DNA of 5,187 nt from assembly GCA_025997155.1 (NCBI GenBank), contig BNUF01000166.1, forward strand, positions 1-5,187, given 5' to 3'. The notes beneath the pieces were generated by a model that saw only the letters and a list, made by a program, of their open reading frames with translations, searched no databases and was not told the DNA's origin. The stretch comes from Clostridia bacterium (GTDB lineage Bacteria > Bacillota > Clostridia > Lachnospirales > WQUN01). How positions within the stretch are numbered: position 1 is the stretch's first letter; each line of letters starts with the position of its first letter. Of the stretch, positions 4,126 to 5,187 are shown one piece after another. Made by a program: the position numbers and the translations under genes.

Positions 4126-5128
4126 CGCGGCGGACGTATTCAGCGAAAAGCAAATAGAGTTGTTGGGGATTTTAAAGTACGGGGAGTTCAAGCGTATAAA
4201 CATACTCCAAGGCGCGGTATCTAGCGGCAAGACGTATATAAGCCTTGTCCTGTGGGCGTTTTGGGTTGCGGTAAGCCCTCATAAAGAGGGCTACCTAATG
4301 ATTGGCAAGACTATAACCACTCTAAAGCGGAACGCGCTATGCGAGCTTGAAAGGATTGTCGGAGCGGATAACTTCACCTTTAGCTGTTCGCAAAAAGAGG
4401 CGTGGCTTTTCGGCAAAATGATATTCCTTGAGGGTGCGAATGACGCGAAAGCGGAAACTAAAATAAGGGGTATATCCTTACACGGCGCGTATTGTGACGA
4501 GGTGAGCCTTTTCCCTGAAGACATTTTTTCTATGCTTACAACTCGTATGAGAGTGGGCAACGCTAAGATATTTGCCACGACAAACCCCGATAATCCTAAT
4601 CACTGGTTAATGAAGAAGTATCTTGAGCCTGCCGCCGACGGTTACGACAAAGTGTTCTCGATGAGTTTCACAATTGAGGATAACACGTTTCTACAACCCC
4701 AATACGTCGCGGATATGAAAAGTATGCATACGGGCGTGTTTTATGAGCGGTTTATATTAGGGCGGTGGGTAGCCGCCGAAGGGCTTATATACGGCGGGTT
4801 TAAGCAATCTCAAATTGTGGAGAATCCGCCGAAAATATTAAACTATTCGGCGGGTATAGATTATGGACAGTCCAACGCGACTGTTTTTTTATTGGTCGGT
4901 GAGGGAGCGGACGGCAGGCTTTATATCTTGTCGGAGTATTACCACAGCGGACGCGCCTCACAAGCGTCTAAAAGCCCCCTTACATACGCGAAAGACTTCA
5001 TCTCGTGGATTATGTCGTATTTTGAAACAAGGGGCTTAGAGCCTTGTTTAGGGGGCATATATTATAGTCGAGGCTATTTAAAAGCGTTAGCCAACGCATC
5101 CCAAAAAGAATCAAATTTGTGCATATGA
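4088..5128 (+). pseudogene. terL: PBSX-type terminase large subunit, cut by IS630 insertion
   Basis: Starts at TTG 4088 (an in-frame TGA lies at 4082-4084, so nothing further upstream is possible) with GAGG and GGTGA ahead, inside terS. TerL is the packaging ATPase and nuclease. Walker A GAVSSGKT is at residues 42-49, Walker B LHGAYCDE ends at 138, the coupling motif ATTNP is at 163-167, and the first nuclease acidic residue is in GIDYG (256-260). The sequence fits the Terminase_3 (PF04466) family and its nuclease domain to about residue 318 (AKDFISWIMSYFETRG). Beyond about base 5050 the frame reads backwards through an IS630-family element and stops at 5128. The rest of the nuclease domain, with its other metal-binding acids, is lost, so the protein should not cut or package DNA. 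Confidence 0.92.
4270..4295. repeat. Inverted repeat in terL
   Basis: GGT-A-AGCCCTC, loop ATAAA, GAGGGCTACC: a 10-bp stem with a single bulged A, in codons for SPHKEG after the Walker A region. No T-run follows, so no terminator. Confidence 0.6.
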
Positions 5129-5187
5129 AATCTCAATCTTCTTTTAACATTTGCCCACAATTTTTCAATCGGATTAAGGTCAGGTGA
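5051..5187 (-). mobile_element. IS630-family element, right part, inserted in terL
   Basis: The terL coding match ends near 5045 and the transposase stop is at 5074. IS630-type elements insert at TA; TA at 5049-5050 followed by GGGGGCATATATTATAGTC is a plausible junction, but I cannot place the end exactly because the other end is outside the window. Confidence 0.65.
5074..5187 (-). CDS. IS630-family transposase, C-terminal fragment
   Basis: Read on the minus strand from the window's right edge, 37 codons then TAG (complement of 5074-5076). The translation begins SPDLNPIEKLWANVKRR and continues HMHKFDSFWDALANAFK. The SPDLNPIExxW block is the hallmark of IS630/Tc1-type DDE transposases (DDE_3), in which the Glu of NPIE is the last catalytic acid, and FDSFWDAxxNAF is the usual family end. 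The enzyme moves its element by cut-and-paste into TA sites. The rest of the gene lies beyond the window. It runs opposite to terL, which it interrupts. Confidence 0.92.
   Translation of the reverse strand, partial: SPDLNPIEKLWANVKRRLRFHMHKFDSFWDALANAFK

Noticed and set aside
4270..4295. Terminator within terL
   Set aside because: The hairpin lacks a following T-run and lies in conserved coding sequence.
1..5187. Whole region using TGA as tryptophan
   Set aside because: About 20 Trp codons are TGG and only two in-frame TGA codons are seen, both in genes with other signs of decay.

Overview
The window looks like a piece of a decaying, IS-riddled prophage in a bacterial chromosome. The phage genes (a PBSX-type terminase large subunit, a two-HTH small subunit, Rha, BRO-N and AntA-like antirepressors) and the clear purine-rich ribosome binding sites fit a tailed phage of a Firmicutes-like host. 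The taxon itself cannot be fixed from this sequence. Base composition is mixed: A-rich stretches alternate with GC-rich codons such as GCG, CGG and GGC.

Layout. 1-181: C-terminal end of an IS5-family transposase, cut by the window edge. 182-504: no convincing gene. 505-580: hairpins resembling the right end of an IS200/IS605 element (the omega-RNA end), with no TnpA or TnpB nearby. 581-about 795: a helicase fragment with a readable motif V. About 796-1166: frame-switching remnants ending in the C-terminus of an unidentified protein. 1187-2435: a regulatory block of three antirepressor-type genes in a row. The BRO-N gene lost its ATG and is truncated, the AntA-like gene has an in-frame TGA at a conserved Trp position, and rha is intact. 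2431-2827: an antisense gene remnant with its own terminator. 2817-3285: an intact toxin-antitoxin pair in toxin-first order. 3303-3449: a truncated coiled-coil ORF ending in a terminator. 3472-4125: terminase small subunit. 4088 to about 5050: terminase large subunit, cut by an IS630-family element whose transposase end (minus strand) fills 5074-5187.

How it fits together. Rha, BRO and AntA proteins are usually phage regulators or antirepressors acting in the lysis-lysogeny decision. The terminase pair would package DNA. With terL interrupted and two of three antirepressors broken, this prophage region probably cannot package on its own. The toxin-antitoxin module and Rha are the parts that look intact.

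Most noteworthy: a 32-bp perfect palindrome plus several other strong hairpins inside the antirepressor genes; a near-identical leader in front of two of them that shows an ATG-to-ATT start change; the TGA codons at or near Trp positions; and an IS605-like end without its transposase. I see no clear new multi-gene system. Most anomalies are explained by decay.
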